Positions 52,737 to 60,353 of a stretch of DNA of 64,000 bases are shown here, in pieces (within the stretch, counting starts at the first letter, position 1; each line of letters opens with the position of its first letter). The stretch lies in the NCBI RefSeq assembly GCF_003286415.2, contig NZ_CP043450.1, forward strand, positions 5,890,001 through 5,954,000. Reading direction: 5' to 3'. The position numbers and the translations under genes are program-made. Source of the stretch: Mucilaginibacter rubeus (GTDB taxonomy: Bacteria > Bacteroidota > Bacteroidia > Sphingobacteriales > Sphingobacteriaceae). Under the pieces are notes generated by a model. That model did no database searches and was not told the DNA's origin. It saw only the letters and a program-made list of their open reading frames with translations.

Positions 52737-53468
52737 ATGCAAAGTATTAAAGATAAAGTGATTGTGATAACCGGTGCCAGCAGTGGCATCGGTGCATCTG
52801 CCGCCCGTAAACTGACACAGCTCGGAGCAAAAGTGGTTCTGGCTGCCCGTCGCGAAGATCAGCTGAAAACCCTGGTTACTGAAATTGGCGAAAATGCCAT
52901 GTATGTAGTTACGGATGTTGCCAAACGTACCGACCTCGACAATCTTATTCAACAAGCCATAGCCAAATTTGGCCATGTTGATGTGATGTGGAATAATGCC
53001 GGTATCATGCCCATTTCCTTTTTTGAAGAAGGCCATGTGGATGAGTGGGATAAAATGATAGACATCAACATTAAAGGTGTATTATATGGCATCAATGCCG
53101 TGCTACCACATATGCTTCAACGGGGCGAAGGGCACATCCTTTCTACGTCATCGGTAGGTGGCTTAAAAACTTCGCCAGGTATTGGTGTGTACAGCGGTAC
53201 CAAATTCGCGGTTAAGGCCATTATGGAAACCCTGCGCGAGGAAGTTGCCCAAACTATTAAAGTAACTACCATATATCCGGGCGCTACTAAATCGGAGTTA
53301 GGTCATGACATTACCAGCCCGAAGATAAAAGGCCTCTATGGTAACCTGACCAATATGCCCAAGCTTGATGAAGAAGCTATTGCCAACGCGGTGATCTACG
53401 CGATAAGTCAGCCGGACAATATTACCGTTAACGAAGTTGTGGTACGCCCGCTCGGCCAAACCCGATAA
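52737..53468 (+). CDS. Short-chain dehydrogenase/reductase (2)
   Basis: Start MQSIKDKVIVITG at 52737 is chosen; a frame open from 52659 would add 26 residues overlapping the previous gene. The 243-residue SDR has TGASSGIG, NNAGIM, catalytic Ser in STSSVGG and YSGTK. It resembles YdfG/serine-dehydrogenase-type SDRs more than its two neighbours. It follows dehydrogenase 1 by 44 bases. Confidence 0.9.
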   Translation: MQSIKDKVIVITGASSGIGASAARKLTQLGAKVVLAARREDQLKTLVTEIGENAMYVVTDVAKRTDLDNLIQQAIAKFGHVDVMWNNAGIMPISFFEEGHVDEWDKMIDINIKGVLYGINAVLPHMLQRGEGHILSTSSVGGLKTSPGIGVYSGTKFAVKAIMETLREEVAQTIKVTTIYPGATKSELGHDITSPKIKGLYGNLTNMPKLDEEAIANAVIYAISQPDNITVNEVVVRPLGQTR

Positions 53469-53571
53469 TGTTAATCCGGACCATCTTTTCCATCAAAATA
53501 AGCGAAAATCAAAAACAATCGCCAAAAGCGTAACAAATCAGTAAAAACAAAATCTATCAACATACAAAACT

Positions 53572-54417
53572 GTGGAAAACAACAAAGTATGGTTTGTCAC
53601 CGGGGCCTCTAAGGGACTGGGACTTGCCTTAGTCAAACGACTATTAAATGAGGGCTATAAGGTAGCCGCCACATCACGCAATTTAAGCGATTTGAGTAAA
53701 GCAGTTGACGCAAACAGTGAGCAGTTTTTACCGCTTGCCGTTAATTTAACCAACGAAGACAGTGTACAGGAAGCCGTTGAGCTCGCGGTAAAAACCTTCG
53801 GAAAAATTGATGTAGTTGTCAACAATGCCGGATACGGCTTATTGGGCGGCATTGAGGAACTGACCGACCGCGAAGCCCGTGATAACTTTGAAATCAACGT
53901 ATTTGGCTCATTAAATGTGATCCGCAAGGCGCTGCCTTATCTGCGTGCTCAAAAATCAGGTCATATTTTAAACGTTTCGTCAATAGGTGGCTTTACCGGT
54001 GCGTTTGCAGGCGGCGGTATTTATTGCGCCACCAAGTTTGCCGTTAATGGTTTCTCCGAAACATTATCGGCCGAAGTAGCGCCATTTGGCATAAAGGTCA
54101 CCATTGTGCAGCCGGGTTATTTCAGGACAAACTTTCTGTCGGCAGGTTCATTGGCAGTACCTCAAAACCAGATAGCAGACTATCAGAATGTACGGGACAC
54201 AGTAAATTTTCACCAAAACGATATGGACCAGCAACAGGCCGGCGACCCTGAAAAAGCAGCCGCGGCCATGATCAGCATAACTAACGAAGCTAACCCGCCC
54301 CTTAATTTATTTTTAGGCGAGGATGCTTACGGCTTGGTTGAGAAAAAGCTGGCATTCGTTCAAAACGAATTAGCAACATGGAAAGAACTAACGCTTTCAA
54401 CAGCAATACAACAATAA
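53572..54417 (+). CDS. Short-chain dehydrogenase/reductase (3), GTG start
   Basis: A 281-residue SDR beginning at a GTG codon, with TGASKGLG, NNAGYG, VSSIGG and YCATK. It is a close paralogue of dehydrogenase 1, so the set contains a duplication. The 3' end overlaps the Atu4866-like gene by 40 bases in another frame, which ties their translation together. Confidence 0.92.
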   Translation: MENNKVWFVTGASKGLGLALVKRLLNEGYKVAATSRNLSDLSKAVDANSEQFLPLAVNLTNEDSVQEAVELAVKTFGKIDVVVNNAGYGLLGGIEELTDREARDNFEINVFGSLNVIRKALPYLRAQKSGHILNVSSIGGFTGAFAGGGIYCATKFAVNGFSETLSAEVAPFGIKVTIVQPGYFRTNFLSAGSLAVPQNQIADYQNVRDTVNFHQNDMDQQQAGDPEKAAAAMISITNEANPPLNLFLGEDAYGLVEKKLAFVQNELATWKELTLSTAIQQ

Positions 54418-54656
54418 ATTCAAATCATTATATAGGTGTATGGGCTACCCGCGATGGGCTGATCCGTCACGAATTTTTGCCCAACGGCCGTTACACCGAA
54501 GCCCGCGGCGATAAACAAAATGCCTACTCAGGCTACTATAGTGTGTTAGGCAACCACGTTGAATACCTTGACGATACCGGCTTCACCGCCGAAGGCGATT
54601 TCAGGGATGGTGTATATTATTACGCCGGAATGGTTTTGGTTAAGCAAACGGCGTGA
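54378..54656 (+). CDS. Atu4866-like small beta protein
   Basis: A 92-residue protein. After about 17 unconserved residues comes YIGVWATRDGLIRHEFLPNG, then RYTEARGD, YYSVLGNHVEYLDDTGF and AEGDFRDGVYYYAGM, which fit the Atu4866 family, a small beta-barrel of unknown function often next to SDR genes. Its 5' end overlaps dehydrogenase 3. Confidence 0.82.
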   Translation: MERTNAFNSNTTINSNHYIGVWATRDGLIRHEFLPNGRYTEARGDKQNAYSGYYSVLGNHVEYLDDTGFTAEGDFRDGVYYYAGMVLVKQTA

Positions 54657-54680
54657 TAAATCAATATAAAAACGGGGCCC

Positions 54681-54797
54681 GTGCGATTCCCCTCTTGAGA
54701 GGGGCGCAGGGGTGTGTTTCTGCTTTGATAAGCTAATCGTATAAACACACCCCTGCTCCCGCTCATTTTCACCGCGCCCCCTCTCAAGAGGGGAGTT
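54681..54797. repeat. Family A palindromic repeat, copy 4
   Basis: GTGCGATTCCCCTCTTGAGA at the left, CCCCTCTCAAGAGGGG at the right, with GGGGTGTGTTT and AAACACACCCC inside. Together with copies 1 and 2 it shows the family consensus best. Confidence 0.85.
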
Positions 54798-54850
54798 TTG
54801 AAAATGCCCCCTTTGTGCTACAATAAAATCAGTAAACATTATTAGCACAT

Positions 54851-54881
54851 AAAAGCTTGCTTGTTAAAGCAGGCTTTTTTT
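54851..54881 (+). terminator. Intrinsic terminator between the SDR set and gapN
   Basis: AAAGCTTGCTT-GTTA-AAGCAGGCTTT (one mismatch) followed by a T-run, ending 30 bases before the gapN start. It could also act as an attenuator for gapN. Confidence 0.65.
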
Positions 54882-54911
54882 ATCTTAGGGGAATCAAACC
54901 CTTGAAAAAAT

Positions 54912-56537
54912 ATGAGTTTTAAAACCCAGCTCAGTTCAATTTTTGTTGATGAAAATAATATTCCCCCCGAATTTCAGATTGAAGAAGTACACCAGCGCGA
55001 ATACCTGAGCGGTGGCGAAATGAAACCATGGAGCGGCGAAGTAAGCGAAGTTTACTCGCCGGTTGGCTTTTGGGCCGAGGATGGCACTTTTAACCGCAAG
55101 CTGATTGGCACCTACCCCGTTTGCACCGAAAAAGAAGCATTTGAAGCTTTGGATGCAGCCCTTGAAGCCTATGACAATGGCCGCGGCGAATGGCCAACCA
55201 TGAGCATTGCCGACCGTATTAAATGCATGGAACGCTTCATTTACAAAATGAGCGAACAGCGTACACTGGTAGTTAAACTCCTGATGTGGGAAATCGGTAA
55301 ATCATATGCCGATTCGGCTAAAGAATTTGACCGTACCATCGAGTACATCAATGCCACTATCGATGCATTGAAGGATATCGACCGCCAGTCGTCTCGCTTT
55401 GAAATGGCCGAAGGGTTGGTAGCGCAGATCCGTCGCTCGCCTTTAGGTGTGGTACTTTGTATGGGCCCGTTCAACTACCCGCTGAACGAAACTTTCACTA
55501 CCCTGATCCCCGCACTGATCATGGGCAATACCATTTTATTTAAACCACCTAAACATGGTACGCTGCTGCATTACCCATTATTAAAAGCATTCCAGGAATC
55601 GTTCCCTAAAGGTGTGGTGAATACCATTTATGGTCGCGGTGCTGTCGTAACCCCAGGCTTAATGGCATCGGGCAAGGTGAACGTGCTGGCTTTCATCGGT
55701 TCGAGCAAAGTGGCTAACGATCTGAAAAAACGTCACCCTAAAATTAACCGTTTAAGGGCCGTTTTAAGCCTGGATGCCAAAAACGCGGCCATTGTAACCA
55801 AACACGCCGACCTGCCGCAAGCGGTAAGCGAATGTATTTTAGGTTCGCTATCATTTAACGGCCAGCGTTGTACGGCCATTAAAGTAATATTTGTACATAA
55901 AGAAGTCGCCGACGAGTTTTTAAAACTGTTAAGCGAAGCTGTCGCCAAACTTAAGTTCGGTTTGCCATGGGAAAAAGACGTAAAACTTACGCCACTCCCT
56001 GAGCCGCATAAACCTGCCTATTTAACCGATATTGTAAACGATGCATTAGCCAACGGTGCAAAAGTGATTAACGAAAATGGCGGCGAAACATCCGCTTCGT
56101 TCTTTTTCCCGGCCATTGTATACCCGGTTAACGAAAACATGAAGCTGTACCGCGAAGAACAGTTTGGCCCGGTGATCCCGGTTATTCCGTTTGAGGATAT
56201 CGAGGAACCTATCACGTACCAGATAGATTCGCCGCATGGCATGCAGGTGAGTATTTTCAGTAATGATGCTAAAGAAATTTCATCGCTGATAGATCCGTTT
56301 GTGAACCTGGTGAGCCGTGTAAACATCAACAGCCAATGCCAGCGTGGCCCGGACGTATTCCCATTCACCGGCCGTAAGGACAGTGCCGAGGGAACCCTTT
56401 CGGTGCATGATGCCTTAAGGTCGTTCTCTATCCGCTCGCTGGTTACCACCAAAATGACCGAAACCAATAAAAACATCATCAACGAAATTGTGAATGACAA
56501 CGATTCCAATTTCCTGAGCACTAAGTTTATATTGTAG
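54912..56537 (+). CDS. gapN: NADP-dependent glyceraldehyde-3-phosphate dehydrogenase-like (ALDH)
   Basis: A 541-residue aldehyde dehydrogenase, longer than most by an N-terminal segment (about 1-60) and a C-terminal tail. Active-site Cys320 lies in FNGQRCTAIKV. The usual catalytic-Glu motif LELGGK reads LSLDAK here (Ser286 where Glu is expected). NADP-type cofactor binding is suggested by the Lys of LFKPPKHG. The match to GapN is judged from overall pattern (e.g. FNYPLNETFTTLIPALIMGN). GapN oxidises glyceraldehyde 3-phosphate to 3-phosphoglycerate without ATP yield. It stands alone. Confidence 0.72.
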   Translation: MSFKTQLSSIFVDENNIPPEFQIEEVHQREYLSGGEMKPWSGEVSEVYSPVGFWAEDGTFNRKLIGTYPVCTEKEAFEALDAALEAYDNGRGEWPTMSIADRIKCMERFIYKMSEQRTLVVKLLMWEIGKSYADSAKEFDRTIEYINATIDALKDIDRQSSRFEMAEGLVAQIRRSPLGVVLCMGPFNYPLNETFTTLIPALIMGNTILFKPPKHGTLLHYPLLKAFQESFPKGVVNTIYGRGAVVTPGLMASGKVNVLAFIGSSKVANDLKKRHPKINRLRAVLSLDAKNAAIVTKHADLPQAVSECILGSLSFNGQRCTAIKVIFVHKEVADEFLKLLSEAVAKLKFGLPWEKDVKLTPLPEPHKPAYLTDIVNDALANGAKVINENGGETSASFFFPAIVYPVNENMKLYREEQFGPVIPVIPFEDIEEPITYQIDSPHGMQVSIFSNDAKEISSLIDPFVNLVSRVNINSQCQRGPDVFPFTGRKDSAEGTLSVHDALRSFSIRSLVTTKMTETNKNIINEIVNDNDSNFLSTKFIL

Positions 56538-56560
56538 AGAGCGTTTAAAGCCCAACCGAG

Positions 56561-56642
56561 CGTCATTGCGAGGTACGAAGCAATCCCCGATTAGCAGGTC
56601 CACCCTGTACAGTTTGGGATTGCTTCGTACCTCGCAATGACG
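56561..56642. repeat. Family B palindromic repeat, copy 6
   Basis: An 82-bp palindrome with ends CGTCATTGCGAGGTACGAAG and its complement, AGCAATCCC/GGGATTGCT inside. Almost identical to copy 2. Confidence 0.85.
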
Positions 56643-57107
56643 CTTTTTATTTATCCAAACACTCCTCAATCAAAAAATATTTGCATCTTTGTACCAATTC
56701 CTTAATTGTTAACCCTTTAATATTTTAAGGACTATGCTACAGAGTATCTCATACATATCCCATTAATGCATCACCTTTAACAGGTGGACAACAATCCTTG
56801 TGTCTTTATTTAAATGTTTTTGCCGGTGTGTTTAACCGGTGATTGGTTTTGTTTGTCTGCGGATTTACGCGTTAACGGCTTTAACTGCAATTTCAAAATG
56901 GGTATATCCCTAACCCGGGGATGATTTTTTAAAAATCACAACAGATTTTAAAGAATTAAACACGTAAAGTCCGATGGACATACATGATTTGCTGTCTACA
57001 AATATTGGAAGAGAATTTTTTCGAACAGCCCAAATACATTAACGAATTTAAAAACAAACCGAAGTACTCTTTAAAAGAGGCATACTCCGCCTATTAACAA
57101 TACCCTC
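56643..57107 (+). other. Long leader of the rtcB-prfH operon
   Basis: Between the repeat and rtcB. CATCTTTG at 56684-56691 is a 7-of-8 match to the -7 box, which would give a leader of about 410 bases. It contains a 10-codon ORF (MLQSISYISH, 56734-56766) and a 37-codon ORF (56984-57097). No known riboswitch was recognised. The leader may carry post-transcriptional control. Confidence 0.4.
56984..57097 (+). CDS. Candidate 37-residue peptide upstream of rtcB
   Basis: An ATG-TAA frame ending 10 bases before rtcB. The sequence begins MICCLQILEENFFEQ and ends KEAYSAY; the last 30 residues are hydrophilic, with codon choice like the neighbours. It could be a real small protein, a leader peptide or the remains of a longer gene. 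Weak call: it has no recognised homologue. Confidence 0.3.
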   Translation: MICCLQILEENFFEQPKYINEFKNKPKYSLKEAYSAY

Positions 57108-58508
57108 ATGGGCAATTTAAAAACAAAAGAATTAACACAGATAGGCTACACTGACAACAAACAGCGTAGCCTCGCCGTGAATATGATAGCCAAACACTTT
57201 AAGCATTACAGCAAAGCAGAGGCAATTAATTTATTAACCAGTATCCCGCTGCAACCGGATTCTTTTCTGAACAATGAAATAACCGGAAAAATAGCCGAAA
57301 CATTTATCAGCAATATACACGAAGCGATAAGCACATCTTACGAATTAAAAGATCAACACGCGCCGTTAAACATTTTCGGCGAAGCAGACATTGAACCATC
57401 CGCCATAAAACAGATGGAACTTGCACTTAAGCTACCGATTAGCTTACAGGGAGCATTGATGCCCGACGCACATAGCGGCTATGGCCTGCCCATCGGCGGT
57501 GTACTCGCCGCTAAAAACGCGGTGATCCCTTATGGTGTAGGCATGGATATCGGCTGTCGGATGGCCCTATCCATTATTGATGCCGATGAACGATTTTTAA
57601 ACCGTTATGCCCATCAAATAAAACAAGCTATAAATGACCATACACATTTTGGTATTGATGGAGGTTTAACCACTTCTCAAGATCACGAAGTGCTTGACAG
57701 CCCCCAATTCCATCAAACACCTTTGCTAAAAAAGCTGCATGGCAAAGCAGTTAAACAATTAGGCTCATCTGGCAGTGGAAATCATTTTGTGGAGTTTGGG
57801 CTGATGGAGATTTACGAATGCAATGCCCTCGGGCTTCCACCCAAGCAATACCTGGCTTTGCTGTCACATTCGGGCAGTCGTGGCTTGGGGGCCAATATCG
57901 CCCGGCATTATACACAGATAGCTATGGAAACCTGCAAACTTCCGCGCGAAGCACAGCCGCTGGCCTGGCTTGATCTTGATACAGAAGCCGGTCAAGAATA
58001 TTGGCTAAGCATGAACCTCGCAGGCGATTACGCAAAGGCATGTCATGACCGTATCCATGCTAATTTGCTAAAGGCACTGGGTTTAAAAGCTCTGGCCAAA
58101 GTTGAAAACCACCACAATTTTGCCTGGAAAGATATATTAGCAAACGGGACTGAGGCAATTATCCATCGTAAGGGAGCTACACCGGCCCATGTTGGTGAAC
58201 TGGGTATTATTCCCGGCAGCATGGCTACTCCCGCTTATTTAGTAATGGGCAAAGGAAATGATAGTGCCTTATACTCTGCATCGCACGGCGCGGGCAGGGC
58301 CATGAGCCGTAAGGAGGCACGGGAAAGTACAACAGGCTCAGCAGTTAAAAAAATGTTGGCAGATGCAGGTGTAACACTGATAGGCGGCAGTCTGGAAGAA
58401 AATCCATTGGCCTATAAAAACATAGAAACGGTGATAGCTGCCCAACAACAATTAATTGAAGTACAGGGTAAGTTTTACCCGCGTATAGTAAGAATGGATA
58501 AAGAATAA
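57108..58508 (+). CDS. rtcB: RtcB-family RNA ligase
   Basis: A 466-residue GTP- and Mn-dependent RNA ligase joining 2',3'-cyclic-phosphate (3'-phosphate) and 5'-OH ends. Metal-binding GMDIGC (Asp147, Cys150) follows DAHSGYGLPIGG. GSGNHFVEFG, HSGSRGLG and HHNFAW carry further metal and GTP residues. His393 in SHGAGRAMSR is the guanylated nucleophile. Its stop codon shares one base with the start of prfH, so this is the RtcB2 kind, which repairs ribosomal RNA together with PrfH. Confidence 0.93.
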   Translation: MGNLKTKELTQIGYTDNKQRSLAVNMIAKHFKHYSKAEAINLLTSIPLQPDSFLNNEITGKIAETFISNIHEAISTSYELKDQHAPLNIFGEADIEPSAIKQMELALKLPISLQGALMPDAHSGYGLPIGGVLAAKNAVIPYGVGMDIGCRMALSIIDADERFLNRYAHQIKQAINDHTHFGIDGGLTTSQDHEVLDSPQFHQTPLLKKLHGKAVKQLGSSGSGNHFVEFGLMEIYECNALGLPPKQYLALLSHSGSRGLGANIARHYTQIAMETCKLPREAQPLAWLDLDTEAGQEYWLSMNLAGDYAKACHDRIHANLLKALGLKALAKVENHHNFAWKDILANGTEAIIHRKGATPAHVGELGIIPGSMATPAYLVMGKGNDSALYSASHGAGRAMSRKEARESTTGSAVKKMLADAGVTLIGGSLEENPLAYKNIETVIAAQQQLIEVQGKFYPRIVRMDKE

Positions 58509-59122
58509 TGAAGAAGATCATACAAATAACCGCCGGCAAAGGTCCGGCGGAATGCTGCCTTGTCGTAGTGCAGGTTAGAGACCTGCTCATGAAACACGCA
58601 AAGGCACAAAACATAAGCATAGCTATAGCTGAAGATAAACCGGGACCGCAAAAAGGCACTCTTTTGTCGTCTACTTTAATAGCTGAAAGTAACCACCTGG
58701 AGAGCCTGATAAAAGAATGGCAAGGCACCATACAATGGACAGCGCAAAGCCCCTATCGACCCGCGCATAAACGTAAAAACTGGTTTGTAGGTGTTGAAGT
58801 ATTCGATATTCCGGAACAAAGAGGTTTTGATCCTGCAGATGTGGTATTTGAAACCATCCGGTCATCGGGACCGGGCGGGCAAAATGTAAATAAGGTTGAA
58901 ACAGCCGTACGCGGTATCCACAAACCTACCGGTATACAGGTGGTGGTTATGGATAGCCGTTCGCAATTACAAAACAAAAAATTGTGTTTGACAAGGCTTC
59001 AGGAAAGGATAACCGCGCTTCAAACCGGTAAACTTATGGGCCATCAGCAAAGCCAGTGGCAGGAGCATCACTCGCTTGAGCGGGGCAACCCGGTTAAGGT
59101 TATAAAGTTGCCCCTTATTTAA
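58508..59122 (+). CDS. prfH: Peptide chain release factor homologue PrfH
   Basis: A 204-residue release-factor-like protein. GPGGQNVNKVETAVR holds the GGQ motif (123-125) that triggers peptidyl-tRNA hydrolysis. The RF1/RF2 codon-recognition domain is absent, and the N-terminal 100 residues are PrfH-specific. PrfH with RtcB2 is reported to rescue ribosomes whose decoding-centre 16S rRNA has been cut, for instance by colicin E3-like nucleases. It starts within the rtcB stop codon, so the two are strictly coupled. Confidence 0.9.
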   Translation: MKKIIQITAGKGPAECCLVVVQVRDLLMKHAKAQNISIAIAEDKPGPQKGTLLSSTLIAESNHLESLIKEWQGTIQWTAQSPYRPAHKRKNWFVGVEVFDIPEQRGFDPADVVFETIRSSGPGGQNVNKVETAVRGIHKPTGIQVVVMDSRSQLQNKKLCLTRLQERITALQTGKLMGHQQSQWQEHHSLERGNPVKVIKLPLI

Positions 59123-59137
59123 AGCCTGCTCTGATTC

Positions 59138-59170
59138 AGCCATACGGAGTTTTTAAAGCTCCGTATGGCT
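59138..59170. terminator. Bidirectional terminator after prfH
   Basis: AGCCATACGGAG and CTCCGTATGGCT form a 12-bp perfect stem with a 9-base loop, followed by CTTTCT on plus, between convergent genes. Confidence 0.8.
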
Positions 59171-59180
59171 CTTTCTAATT

Positions 59181-60254
59181 TCATTTATAATTTAGATAAG
59201 CATCCAGAATATCTAAACGCATTTTATTCAGATCGGCCGTTTCTGTGTTGGATAGCAGGATAAGGGTTACGCCTTTGTTGATCAAATGCACCCAGTTTGA
59301 TTCGTTACCGTATCCACCGCCCTGCCGCTCGGCAAAAATGGTATTTGTTTTTCCAATCTTTCGCGGATATACCCAAAAGCCAAAGGCCACATCGCCAAGC
59401 TTGGGATACGACGTCAGCATTAAATCAACAGTGGCTTTCTTTAACAAGGTGTGATTAAATATGGCCTGGTCAAAAATAAGCAGGTCGTGCGGCGTTGAAT
59501 ACATGGCCCCTGCCGAGAAATGATTATCGATATAGTGGTAAGTAGGCATAATTAAGGAATCCACACTGCCCGCTTTGTTGTAATAGCCTTCATCAAGATC
59601 AGCAACAATATCCTCATGGTGCAGGTAATTGGTATTATTCATTTTAAGGGGGATCAGGATCTTATCCCGTAAAACAACGTCAAACGGCTGATTGTAAATT
59701 TTCTCAATGATCCTGCCCAGCAAAATAAAATCGCCATTGCTGTAATTGAATTTCGTTCCCGGTGTATCAATCAGTTTTTCGGAGCAATACTTGTTAATGA
59801 AGGTATCTACAGGCCATAAATTCTGATCATAAGCTTCAGGAATAAATTTAGGATCCATTTCTTTTAAATACCTCCCGCTGCTATAAGTAAGCAAATTCCG
59901 GATGGTTACTTTATGTGAAGCTTCTCCTTTATATTCGGGATAGTAGGCCGATATAGTTGAGTCAAGGTTGATCTTACCCTGCTCATATAGCTGCATAATG
60001 AGCACGGCTGTAAACGTTTTGGTAACAGAAAAAATCTGGAACCTTGTTTTGGGAGAAAAGTTAATATTATAATGCCGGTTAGCTAAACCCGTATATTTTA
60101 AATAATCAGGCTTGCCATTTTTGGCTATTAAAATCGCCCCGTTAAAATTTCGTTTTTTGATACAGGAGTCAATCACCCTATCAACTGCCTTGTGCTGACT
60201 GTAAGCGGCGGTTATTATCAGGGAAAGGGTTAGGCTTAACAAATATCTTTTCAT
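59181..60254 (-). CDS. Beta-lactamase-family serine hydrolase
   Basis: Start MKRYLLSLTLS at 60254 gives a clean signal peptide ending AYSQ; an ATG at 60284 adds 10 residues. The 357-residue protein is of the class C beta-lactamase/esterase type: SxxK is SVTK (Ser76, Lys79), the Tyr motif is YSN in KFNYSNGDF, and the third motif region is RQGGGYGN. Function may be peptidase, esterase or penicillin-binding; no sign of true beta-lactam specificity. Confidence 0.87.
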   Translation of the reverse strand: MKRYLLSLTLSLIITAAYSQHKAVDRVIDSCIKKRNFNGAILIAKNGKPDYLKYTGLANRHYNINFSPKTRFQIFSVTKTFTAVLIMQLYEQGKINLDSTISAYYPEYKGEASHKVTIRNLLTYSSGRYLKEMDPKFIPEAYDQNLWPVDTFINKYCSEKLIDTPGTKFNYSNGDFILLGRIIEKIYNQPFDVVLRDKILIPLKMNNTNYLHHEDIVADLDEGYYNKAGSVDSLIMPTYHYIDNHFSAGAMYSTPHDLLIFDQAIFNHTLLKKATVDLMLTSYPKLGDVAFGFWVYPRKIGKTNTIFAERQGGGYGNESNWVHLINKGVTLILLSNTETADLNKMRLDILDAYLNYK

Positions 60255-60353
60255 CAGCGATGTATAGATCAGAAAGTTAGGCATTAATATGCCAACTTAC
60301 AATTACCACATTTTTCACGCTGTTCAAGTTATCCCGAAACCCTTTGCTAAAAA

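Noticed and set aside
54546..54848. 100-codon minus-strand frame after the SDR set
   Set aside because: Runs through a family A repeat and antisense to the Atu4866-like gene.
56018..56566. 182-codon frame antisense to gapN
   Set aside because: Shadow of the aldehyde dehydrogenase C-terminal region; no start context or domain.
23997..56642. CRISPR-like array formed by the recurring family B repeats
   Set aside because: Copies are kilobases apart, are themselves palindromes, and no cas gene is present.
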